Under the pieces are notes generated by a model. The model saw nothing but the letters and a program-made list of their open reading frames with translations. It had not been told where the DNA came from and made no database searches. From Actinomycetes bacterium (lineage in GTDB: Bacteria > Actinomycetota > Coriobacteriia > Coriobacteriales > Eggerthellaceae), in contig JAEZDJ010000040.1 in assembly GCA_023429565.1 (NCBI GenBank), forward strand, positions 39,139 to 103,138: DNA of 64,000 bases. Direction: 5' to 3'. A program made the translations under genes and the position numbers. Positions 54,629 to 62,591 of this stretch are shown one piece after another; the first letter of the stretch is position 1, and each line of letters begins with the position of its first letter.

Positions 54629-55549
54629 ATGTTTGGAGACAACCTGGAACGTATCGTTGAGGGCATAGCGAAGAATTATGAGGCAGACGAGATATTCTTC
54701 ACGAAACCCAGTCGACGCTTTCCCAGCCGAACAGCCCTGACGGAGATGCTGAAGGACATTCGCCGCGTAGTGTTTCCCGGCTACTTTGGAACAGAATCAC
54801 TCACAGGAGCGACCAGCCCCGACTATTTCATTGGAGACACACTCATCCGCATCGAGCAGACCCTGAGAACTCAGCTGGTGGCCGCTTTCGACTTCCGCGA
54901 CGGCGACACCATGGATCTCGAGGACATCACTCAGCGATCTGCCGAAGTCTGCACCTTTTTCTTCGATCAGCTGCCCGACGTGCAGCGCACGCTCCTCACC
55001 GACGTGCAGGCTGCTCTCGACGGCGATCCCGCCGCTCAAAGCAAGGAAGAGATCATCTTTTCTTACCCGGGCCTCTACGCCATCTTCGTCTACCGCGTCG
55101 CTCACATACTTTACTCCCAAGACGTGCCGCTCATCCCTCGCATCCTCACCGAATACGCCCACAGCGGGACGGGAGTGGACATCAACGCAGGGGCCGTCAT
55201 CGGCGAATACTTCTTCATCGATCACGCCACGGGAGTGGTCATCGGCGAAACGACCACGATCGGGGATCATGTGAAGCTCTACCAGGGCGTGACGCTGGGA
55301 GCCCTCTCAACACGAGGCGGCCAGATGCTGCGGGGCGTCAAGCGCCACCCCACCATCGAAGACGATGTCACCATCTACGCGAACGCAAGCGTTCTCGGCG
55401 GAGAAACCATCATAGGCAAGGGGTCCATAATCGGAGGCAGCGCATTTCTCACCGAGTCGATTCCCCCGCACACGCGAGTGAGCTTGAAGAGCCAGGAGCT
55501 CAGCATCAGGACCAAGGATCAGCAACCTGTGTGGTGTTGGGAGATATAG
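54629..55549 (+). CDS. cysE: Serine O-acetyltransferase
   Basis: The 306-residue enzyme makes O-acetylserine from serine and acetyl-CoA. The C-terminal left-handed beta-helix has GVDINAGAVIGEYFFIDHATGVVIGE (catalytic His-Asp region), HVKLYQGVTLGALS and KRHPTIEDDVTIYANASVLGG. The long N-terminal helical part (~150 residues) matches the EpsC/SAT subgroup with SrpH-like length. SD GAGGAG. Works with CysK. Confidence 0.94.
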   Translation: MFGDNLERIVEGIAKNYEADEIFFTKPSRRFPSRTALTEMLKDIRRVVFPGYFGTESLTGATSPDYFIGDTLIRIEQTLRTQLVAAFDFRDGDTMDLEDITQRSAEVCTFFFDQLPDVQRTLLTDVQAALDGDPAAQSKEEIIFSYPGLYAIFVYRVAHILYSQDVPLIPRILTEYAHSGTGVDINAGAVIGEYFFIDHATGVVIGETTTIGDHVKLYQGVTLGALSTRGGQMLRGVKRHPTIEDDVTIYANASVLGGETIIGKGSIIGGSAFLTESIPPHTRVSLKSQELSIRTKDQQPVWCWEI

Positions 55550-55574
55550 GCCAAGAACGCTGCAAAAGATATTA

Positions 55575-55591
55575 CCTAGTGTTATAGTAGG
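55575..55591 (+). promoter_or_regulatory. Promoter with CCTA-N9-TAGG box
   Basis: CCTA-N9-TAGG (55575-55591) surrounds an extended -10 (TGT-TATAGT, hexamer 55583-55588) upstream of the amidotransferase gene. The flank TAGGATTTA is shared with the cysK element. Confidence 0.5.
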
Positions 55592-55665
55592 ATTTATTCC
55601 GGCGAAACCTTGGGTCCCTCATCGGAAACGCAAGCACACTTCGATCAAGAAGGGATCGGTACCCC

Positions 55666-56520
55666 TTGAGCGGAACGACCGCCTTACCCGTCATCGCAAT
55701 CGTGCCGACGCACATTCCGTCGGAGCAGTTGCTTCGCGTATCCGATCGATACGTGGAAGCCGTCGTCGCAGCGGGAGGCGCCCCCCTCATGCTGCCGCTG
55801 GCCCACGACATCCGCGTTTACGAAACGCTGCTGCCCTTGATCGATGGCTTTCTCTTAACCGGCGGACATGACATCAATCCGGAGCGCTATGGCGAAACCG
55901 CCACATCGGACAAGCTCTCGGAACTCACTCCAGAGCGCGAAGAGGTCGAGAGCCTCATCTTGAGCTATGCTTATCAGTTCGACATCCCTCTGCTTGGCAT
56001 ATGCCGAGGCATGCAGATGATCAACGTGTTCTTTGGGGGAACGCTCCATCTTGACCTCGCCGACCAGTTCTCGGACGCGGAAGGCACGGAAGACAAGCCG
56101 AACCATTGGCAAAAGGGCGATTACGACAAGCCCACGCATTTCGTGAACATCGTTCGAGCCTCCAAGCTCGGCAGCATCCTCAAGGCAGAACGCTTGGCGA
56201 CAAACTCAATACACCACCAGGGAGTGCGCGACCTCGCTCCCCTGCTTGACGCAACCGCCTATGGGCCCGACGGACTTGTGGAGGCAGTCGAGGTGCGTGA
56301 CCGCTCATTCATCATGGGCGTGCAATGGCATCCCGAATTCTTTGCCGACGAGAAGCAGATGGGCTGCATATTCTCGTCGCTGGTTCGCGAGGCCGAACAC
56401 ACGCGGGAAATCGGAGACTCCTCGCCTCGCGCCGCACGCCCCAAGCCGCCCGCCCACCTGCGAATCGAGAAGGATGGCGACGGCCTGTGGCCCGACATCC
56501 GATTCGCCGACTGCATCTGA
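55666..56520 (+). CDS. Class-I glutamine amidotransferase-like protein (peptidase C26, PuuD-like)
   Basis: The 284-residue enzyme uses TTG at 55666, about 12 bases after GAAGGGA. The triad is visible: Cys in GICRGMQMIN (C113), His and Glu in GVQWHPEFF (H222, E224). FLLTGGHDINPERYGE is typical of gamma-glutamyl-GABA hydrolases. It likely hydrolyses a gamma-glutamyl compound. The C-terminal ~50 residues are Pro/Arg-rich and extra. It precedes mnmA by 6 bases, so the two are probably co-transcribed. Confidence 0.88.
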   Translation: MSGTTALPVIAIVPTHIPSEQLLRVSDRYVEAVVAAGGAPLMLPLAHDIRVYETLLPLIDGFLLTGGHDINPERYGETATSDKLSELTPEREEVESLILSYAYQFDIPLLGICRGMQMINVFFGGTLHLDLADQFSDAEGTEDKPNHWQKGDYDKPTHFVNIVRASKLGSILKAERLATNSIHHQGVRDLAPLLDATAYGPDGLVEAVEVRDRSFIMGVQWHPEFFADEKQMGCIFSSLVREAEHTREIGDSSPRAARPKPPAHLRIEKDGDGLWPDIRFADCI

Positions 56521-56526
56521 CGAGCC

Positions 56527-57690
56527 ATGGGAACCCAACCGAACAGTCATCACCGGGAAGAACCCGCCAGCGACAACGTGGCAAAGGAGCGCGTCCTCGC
56601 GGCAATGAGCGGAGGCGTCGACAGCTCCGTGGCCGCATTGCTCTTGATTGACGGCGGCTACGACGTCACAGGAACCACGCTCAAGCTGTTCAGCAACGAG
56701 GATGCGGGGATCGTCAGCGCAAGCGCCTGCTGTTCGCTCGAGGATATCGGCGACGCGCGCGAAGTCGCCCACACCCTCGGCATACCCCACTATGTGTTCA
56801 ACTTCAGTCGGTCCTTCGGCTCTGGCGTGATGGACCGGTTCTGCGCAGGCTACCTTCGCGGAGAGACGCCGAATCCCTGCATCGACTGCAATCGCTACGT
56901 CAAATTCGACGCGCTTCAGAAGCGCCGTCGCGAGCTTGGATTCGACTACGTTGCCACCGGCCACTACGCGCAGCGCGACTACGACCCGGAGACTGGCCGA
57001 TATCTGCTGAAAAAGGGAGTGGACCCCGCCAAGGATCAGAGCTACGTGCTGTATAACGCATCTCAAGAGGATCTCGCCCATCTGCTGTTTCCCCTCGGAG
57101 GCCTCACCAAGCCAGCGGTGAGGGCCCTCGCTCGCACGGCAGGATTCGTCACGGCGGACAAGCGCGAAAGCCAGGACATCTGCTTCGTGCCCAACGGCGA
57201 CTATGCGGCATTCATCGAAGGAAGGCTCGCTCAGAAGGAGCAGGGAGACGCCTCCGTCAACCCCTTTGAGCCTGGGCCCATCGTTGACGGGGAGGGCAAG
57301 GTGATGGGAGAGCATCGAGGCATCGCGCACTACACGATCGGACAGCGCAAGGGCCTGGGCCTTGCCTTCCCTGAACCCCTCTACGTGTGCGCCAAGCACG
57401 CCGACACCAACACGCTTGTCGTGGGAACGAGAAGCCAAGCGCAGGTCACCCGCGTCACGGCCGACAACATCAATCTCATTTCGATCCAGAAAATGGAAGA
57501 GCCGGTGCGCGTGGCGGTCAAGACTCAATACCGGTCATCCGCAGCAGAGGCATGGGCCGTGCAAACCGGGGACGACACGCTTGAAGTGACCTTCGACCAA
57601 CCGCACGATGCGTGCGCAGCCGGCCAGGCCATCGTGCTCTACGACGGCGACACCGTCGTGGGGGGCGGCACCATCCGGCAAACCAGCTGA
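56527..57690 (+). CDS. mnmA: tRNA-uridine 2-sulfurtransferase MnmA
   Basis: The 387-residue enzyme inserts sulfur at U34 of Lys, Glu and Gln tRNAs. P-loop SGGVDSSVAALLL (28-), ETPNPCIDCNRYVKF with the first catalytic Cys, DYVATGHYAQ, KDQSYVLY and QDICFVPNGDY with the second Cys are all present. ATG 56527 gives about 20 extra N-terminal residues; VAKERVLAAMSGG at 56578 is an alternative start. Nearby cys genes fit a sulfur theme. Confidence 0.95.
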   Translation: MGTQPNSHHREEPASDNVAKERVLAAMSGGVDSSVAALLLIDGGYDVTGTTLKLFSNEDAGIVSASACCSLEDIGDAREVAHTLGIPHYVFNFSRSFGSGVMDRFCAGYLRGETPNPCIDCNRYVKFDALQKRRRELGFDYVATGHYAQRDYDPETGRYLLKKGVDPAKDQSYVLYNASQEDLAHLLFPLGGLTKPAVRALARTAGFVTADKRESQDICFVPNGDYAAFIEGRLAQKEQGDASVNPFEPGPIVDGEGKVMGEHRGIAHYTIGQRKGLGLAFPEPLYVCAKHADTNTLVVGTRSQAQVTRVTADNINLISIQKMEEPVRVAVKTQYRSSAAEAWAVQTGDDTLEVTFDQPHDACAAGQAIVLYDGDTVVGGGTIRQTS

Positions 57691-57707
57691 GCCGGGACGG
57701 TGCCGCC
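57664..57707. terminator. Hairpin overlapping the mnmA 3' end
   Basis: The last mnmA codons (GGCGGCACC) pair with GGTGCCGCC downstream, extended by TCCGGC/GCCGGG with small mismatches. It lies in the 26-base gap before the convergent glutamine synthetase stop. Confidence 0.5.
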
Positions 57708-57716
57708 AAGAGCTTC

Positions 57717-59807
57717 TTACACGTAGAACAGAATGTCGTTATAGGTGGGAACCGGCCACCGGTCACGATCGACCACGATTTCCATGGCATCGACGGCTGC
57801 GCGCAGCTTGTCCATGATGGGCAGAGTCGTATGGGCGTTCTCGTTGGCCTGCTCCTGCTCGTCCTCGACGGCAACGCAGGCGTGATGGGCCTCGTCCAAA
57901 GCCGCCAGCTGAGAGCTGATCTCCTTGGCGCCCGCCAGAAGCTTCTGGAGCAATTCCTCTTGCTGGCTCAAGTCGGCGCCAGCAGATGCAGCCTTGATGG
58001 TCGTGATGTTGCTGGCGACTTCAGCGGCATAGTCGTTGATGACGGGCAAATAGGCCCGACGCACCATGCGTTTCATCGTGCGAGCCTCGATGTTGATGAG
58101 CTTGTTGTACTTTTCCAGCTTCACTTCATAGCGGCTGCGGACCTCGGTCTCGGAAAGCACACCGAATTCCTCGAAGAGGGCGATGCTCTTGGGATCGACA
58201 TAGCACGGCAGCGCATCGGCGGTGGTGCGATGATTTGCCAAGCCACGTCTTTCGGCCTCGATGGGCCATTCCTCAGAGTAGCCGTTCCCGTTGAAGATGA
58301 TGCGCTGGTGGTCGACGAGCACGCCTTTGATGTAAGCGATGGCGGCAGCTTCGAACTCCCCGTTCGACTTGCCCTCCATGGCATCGGCGAACTCCTTGAG
58401 GCTCTTCGCCATGGCCGCGTTCAAAATCATGTTCGCATCGGACAGGTTCACGGAAGATCCCGGCATGCGGAATTCGAACTTGTTGCCGGTGAACGCGAAG
58501 GGGCTGGTGCGATTGCGGTCCGTGTTGTCGCGCAAGAAGTTTGGCAGCACCGCGACGCCCAGGTCCATGGCGACCTTCTCGGCACTGGTGTACTCATGCC
58601 CATCGACAAGCGCATCCACGATGGCTCCCAGCTCATCGCCAAGGAAGATGGAGATGATCGCGGGCGGCGCCTCATTCGCGCCCAGGCGATGGTCGTTGCC
58701 GGCCGAAGCCACAGACATGCGCAGCAGCTCCTGGTATTCGTCAACAGCCTGGATGACGCCGGTCAGGAACACCAGGAAGCGCAGGTTCTCCATGGGGCTC
58801 TCGCCTGGATCGAGCAGGTTTTTCTTGCCGGCCGAGATGGACCAGTTGTTGTGCTTGCCCGAGCCGTTGATTCCCTCAAAGGGCTTCTCATGCTGCAGAC
58901 AGACAAGGCCGTAATGCGAGGCGAGCAGACGCATCTTCTCCATCGTGAGAAGATTCGCGTCAATGGCGCGATTGCTGTTCGCAAAAATGGGAGCAAGCTC
59001 GTGCTGAGCCGGCGCGACCTCGTTATGCTTCGTTTTGGCAGGGATTCCCAACTTCCACAGCTCATCGTCGAGTTCCTTCATGAACTCGTTGACGGTCGGG
59101 CGGATGGCGCCAAAATAATGCTCTTCGAGCTCCTGGCCCTTGCAGGGCGCATAGCCGAACAGCGTGCGTCCCGTCATGATGAGGTCTTGGCGCTTGGCGT
59201 AGTCCTTCTCTGAGATGAGGAAATACTCCTGCTCGGAACCGACGGTGGTCACCACGCGCTGGCGAGGCTCGCCAAACAGGGTCAACACGCGGTTCGCCTG
59301 CTCTTCGATGGCACTCATGGAGCGCAGGAGGGGCGTCTTCTTGTCGAGCGCCTCACCGGTATAGCTGCAGAACGCGGTGGGAATGCAAAGGACTTCGTCC
59401 TTGATGAAGGCATAGGAAGTGGGATCCCAAGCGGTGTAACCGCGCGCCTCAAACGTCGCGCGCAAGCCGCCGGAGGGAAAGCTGGAAGCGTCAGGCTCAC
59501 CTTGAATGAGTTCCTTGCCGGAGAAGCTCATGATGGCCCGTCCGTCACTGCAAGGGTCAAGGAAGCTGTCATGCTTTTCTGACGTTATGCCGGAAAGCGG
59601 CTGAAACCAGTGCGTGTAGTGCGTGGCGCCCAGCTCGATAGCCCATTCCTTCATGGCATGCGCCACGACGTTGGCCACGTCCAAGTCAAGGGGCTTGCCA
59701 CCTTCGATGGTCTTGAGCAGGTTTTTGTACGTCGCGGAGGGAAGCCGCTCCTGCATCGTGTGCTCGTTGAACACCAGCGAGCCATAGATTTCCGAAACTT
59801 TCGCCAT
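57717..59807 (-). CDS. glnN: Glutamine synthetase type III
   Basis: The 696-residue enzyme joins glutamate and ammonia with ATP. GSIII features include the N-terminal FNEHTMQERLP, THWFQPLSGITSEKHDSFL, PTAFCSYTGEALDKKTPLL, VGSEQEYFLI, EVAPAQHELAPIF and GINGSGKHNNWSI. ATG 59807 has GAGGAG; the longer frame from 59915 lacks similarity. Length fits GSIII (about 700-730) and is far above GSI. Probably the main ammonia-assimilation enzyme. Confidence 0.95.
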   Translation of the reverse strand: MAKVSEIYGSLVFNEHTMQERLPSATYKNLLKTIEGGKPLDLDVANVVAHAMKEWAIELGATHYTHWFQPLSGITSEKHDSFLDPCSDGRAIMSFSGKELIQGEPDASSFPSGGLRATFEARGYTAWDPTSYAFIKDEVLCIPTAFCSYTGEALDKKTPLLRSMSAIEEQANRVLTLFGEPRQRVVTTVGSEQEYFLISEKDYAKRQDLIMTGRTLFGYAPCKGQELEEHYFGAIRPTVNEFMKELDDELWKLGIPAKTKHNEVAPAQHELAPIFANSNRAIDANLLTMEKMRLLASHYGLVCLQHEKPFEGINGSGKHNNWSISAGKKNLLDPGESPMENLRFLVFLTGVIQAVDEYQELLRMSVASAGNDHRLGANEAPPAIISIFLGDELGAIVDALVDGHEYTSAEKVAMDLGVAVLPNFLRDNTDRNRTSPFAFTGNKFEFRMPGSSVNLSDANMILNAAMAKSLKEFADAMEGKSNGEFEAAAIAYIKGVLVDHQRIIFNGNGYSEEWPIEAERRGLANHRTTADALPCYVDPKSIALFEEFGVLSETEVRSRYEVKLEKYNKLINIEARTMKRMVRRAYLPVINDYAAEVASNITTIKAASAGADLSQQEELLQKLLAGAKEISSQLAALDEAHHACVAVEDEQEQANENAHTTLPIMDKLRAAVDAMEIVVDRDRWPVPTYNDILFYV

Positions 59808-60166
59808 AAGGTATTGCTCCTCACTCGTCGCTTGCAGAGGCAGTGTCTCCAATGCCGCGACAGCCACCACGTTCCATCCATCGGGACACGATAGCACGAC
59901 ACCGCTTGAAAACACACAGTCAACTTGCTATTACCAAATTAACGGCGAAATGTTTCAGGGAGTTTTCAACGGGGAAAACTGTTTATTGCGACGCGCTTCT
60001 TACAGAAATGCCAAACGTGCAAAAAGCCTTGCCATCCAGCCGAAAGCCAAGCGAGATCCGCTGCCTGGCTTCCCTTCGCATTCTTCAATTGATGATAGCT
60101 TAAGACTACTATATGCAGTATGATACTAACCGTTGTCAGAAATAATTCCGAAAGGGGAACGCAGCA
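59808..60166. promoter_or_regulatory. Divergent gap, glnN / DUF4418
   Basis: The 359-base gap has an AT-rich end near the DUF4418 gene, with TATGAT at about 60120 as a -10 candidate. On the minus strand TTGACT at about 59930 and TATCGT at about 59900 are too far apart for a sure promoter. I see no gene. Confidence 0.3.
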
Positions 60167-60607
60167 ATGGGGAAACGGACTTGGATAGCGCTTTCCGCGG
60201 TGGCGCTTGCGGGGATGCTGGCCGTTGTGGGAGCTTCAACATTCATGGGAGGATGCTCCATGGCCATCGAAACGGCGGCAGGAGCCACCGTGCCCATGAA
60301 GTGTCACTGGACCTTCATAGCCACGTCTTTCGTTGGGATCATCGGCATCGTCACATCAGTGCTTGCCCTGATAGGATCATCGAAGGAAGGGCGGCGCACC
60401 GCAGCGATCACCACCGCCGTATCCGCCCTTGTCGTCATTGCGCTGACATCGCCCCTCGGCATCGGCCTGTGCGGCAATGCCGACATGCACTGCCACCAAA
60501 CGGCGCTTGTCGTATGGATCGCCTGCGGCATCTCGCTGATTGCCGCCATCGTGCAAATCGTCAAAGCCGACCCCGACGCCGCCACATTGCCGAAGAGAGG
60601 CCTGTGA
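60167..60607 (+). CDS. DUF4418 family membrane protein
   Basis: The 146-residue protein has four hydrophobic segments (about 7-28, 48-67, 80-100, 112-132) with conserved Cys/His in MGGCSM, MKCHWTF, GLCGNADMHCHQT. DUF4418 proteins often sit near MacB-type ABC systems; function unknown. SD AAAGGGGAA is 6-8 bases upstream. An overlapping frame at 60133-60627 is a shadow. Confidence 0.85.
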   Translation: MGKRTWIALSAVALAGMLAVVGASTFMGGCSMAIETAAGATVPMKCHWTFIATSFVGIIGIVTSVLALIGSSKEGRRTAAITTAVSALVVIALTSPLGIGLCGNADMHCHQTALVVWIACGISLIAAIVQIVKADPDAATLPKRGL

Positions 60608-60749
60608 CGCCACGGCTGCGCGGGTAGTCAGTCGCAAAAAACTCGGAACCGACAAGCGCACCCTAGAAAAAGCAGTTCCACCTTCCCGTGGAATTGACTC
60701 CCTTCAAACGTTTAGAATAGGTCGCATGAATGCGCGCGAAGGGGAGGGA

Positions 60750-62165
60750 ATGGTGGCGAAAAAGCATGTGGTTGACGGAATTCGATTGCCTTATGTCTTG
60801 GATAAATTTGATGTTTCATATATAGGAATCTGCGTCCCCCATATATGGATCTATTGCGTGGCTCATCGCGGAGGCTTGGATTTCGGAGGCATTATTGTCG
60901 CAGTCCCCCTTTACACAGCCTTATCGCTTTTCATGCTTTTCGTGATGCTTCTAGCCCGGAAAGGCAAGGCGAGCAATCTAGCAACAAAAATCGACTGGCC
61001 CCTTGCGGCCATGCAAGCGGCGGCCACGCTTCCACTCGTGATACCAATGCCCGTTGCTGGAGCAACGGGCACGGTAATCTCTGCTGCAGTTGCAGGCGTC
61101 GGCATTGCCTGGATGTATCTTCAATGGGCACCATTCTATGCGCATCTCGACATACGAAATGCCATAGCCTACATCTTTTGCGCAATGGCCGCAGGATCGC
61201 TTCTCAAGATCCCCATCGACTTGATGTCTGAGATACCCGCCGCCATCACCTTGATGCTGCTGCCGTTTCTATCGACGATGCTGGCGAGACGAGCAAAGGA
61301 TCACCAGCCTTCCGTCGATTGTGCACCAAAGCTGTTCTACGAAGAGAATCCCACTTCGATCCCTTGGAAAATACTTCTTGGCGTTGCAGTTTATAGTTTA
61401 ATTATCGGCATGATTCAAGGTATGCCGATCCAAGCCGCTCCTACGCCACTTCCCCTTCTGACAGCCACGCACCATGGGGCAGAAGTGGTTGTGGCGCTTG
61501 TAGTATTGTGGTGGGTTTTCGCAAAAGGAGGCCTGCTGCGGTTTTCCAGCCTTTGGCGAACCATCCTGCTCTTCACCGCTACAGGCCTCTTTTTCCTGCC
61601 AGTCATCGGACCCCAATGGGCTGGATGGGCACTCGTATTCGTGTCGATTGCTCAAACCCTTGTCGTCATGCTGTTTTGGACCATGCTCGCCGATGTAGCC
61701 CATCATTCCCAGACTTCACCTTATGTCATTTTTGGATCAGGATGGATTGCCTATTCCCTTCCCTTTGCTCTCGGAAAAATTGGAGGCCAGATAGAAAGCT
61801 TCCATACAATGGGATCAAGCGTGCTTATATTTCTCGCCTATCTCCTGACACTCGCGGCGGTATTTGCTTTGAATGAGGGAAATTTTTCACAGCGGCGCAT
61901 CTTTGCCGACCTTGACGCTCCCCGCTCGGAGCAAACCATGTTTGCAAGCATCGACGAAAACTGTCAGATTCTTGGAAGCGCCAATGGTTTATCAGCCCGT
62001 GAAATTGAAGTTCTTCAACTGCTAAGCAAGGGGAGGTCGAAAAGTTATATTGCTGAAAACCTGTTCATTTCAGAAAATACGGTGCGATCGCACTCTAAGC
62101 ACATCTATGCGAAGCTCAATGTTCACAGCAAACAGGATATTCTTGATTTAATAACCGATCGATAA
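60750..62165 (+). CDS. Membrane-spanning LuxR-family transcriptional regulator (no. 5)
   Basis: I place the start at ATG 60750, after GAAGGGGAGGG (471 residues); ATG 60726 and GTG 60753 are alternatives and the frame is open from 60540. The polytopic domain is followed by a LuxR HTH in the last 60 residues (LSAREIEVLQLLSKG; SENTVRSHSKHIYAKL). A TAGAAT -10-like element lies near 60714. It precedes an FMN_bind flavoprotein gene, its likely target. Confidence 0.87.
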   Translation: MVAKKHVVDGIRLPYVLDKFDVSYIGICVPHIWIYCVAHRGGLDFGGIIVAVPLYTALSLFMLFVMLLARKGKASNLATKIDWPLAAMQAAATLPLVIPMPVAGATGTVISAAVAGVGIAWMYLQWAPFYAHLDIRNAIAYIFCAMAAGSLLKIPIDLMSEIPAAITLMLLPFLSTMLARRAKDHQPSVDCAPKLFYEENPTSIPWKILLGVAVYSLIIGMIQGMPIQAAPTPLPLLTATHHGAEVVVALVVLWWVFAKGGLLRFSSLWRTILLFTATGLFFLPVIGPQWAGWALVFVSIAQTLVVMLFWTMLADVAHHSQTSPYVIFGSGWIAYSLPFALGKIGGQIESFHTMGSSVLIFLAYLLTLAAVFALNEGNFSQRRIFADLDAPRSEQTMFASIDENCQILGSANGLSAREIEVLQLLSKGRSKSYIAENLFISENTVRSHSKHIYAKLNVHSKQDILDLITDR

Positions 62166-62591
62166 AGCGAAACATCCCAAATATCTCTTCAAATCCCAAT
62201 CATATTGTCCGCACCAGCAGAAAAGACGACGCTTCATGATCGGACGTTCGCATTCATATGCCTGATCTGATCCTCAAGGGACTTTCGGCACAGAGGTAGC
62301 TCCCTTGTTCGGCAAGGTCCCTGTACCAAGCATACAATAGAGACGTCGCTCGGATGTCCCCGAATCAAAAAAGAACCAATCACCCGGTTCGTGTCATAAG
62401 CCAACCTGCAAAAACACACCACTCGTGTACTGTTCGGCTCGAACCCCCTCGGACATGATGGAACTCGTCGCGCGTACGGAACGGACAGTCTTCACCCCCC
62501 CTCCAACGCCCATTCCGCATGCGTAGCACAGGGGCATAGGGCACAAGTTGTCTGATGCCAAGGGAAGGGAACCGCCAATCAAGGAGGAAAA
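62166..62591. promoter_or_regulatory. Gap between LuxR-type regulator 5 and flavoprotein
   Basis: A 426-base gap without a convincing gene. It contains CATACAATAG near 62330, a -10 candidate with a poorly spaced -35. The length suits a regulated promoter. No tRNA-like structure is complete here. Confidence 0.3.

Noticed and set aside
60133..60627. 164-residue frame overlapping DUF4418
   Set aside because: Out of frame with a four-helix DUF4418 protein that has its own SD; the product is Arg/His-rich and typical of a shadow frame.
62420..62470. tRNA-like GGGTTCGAGCC on the minus strand
   Set aside because: The sequences flanking the T-loop do not pair, and no acceptor or anticodon stem is nearby.
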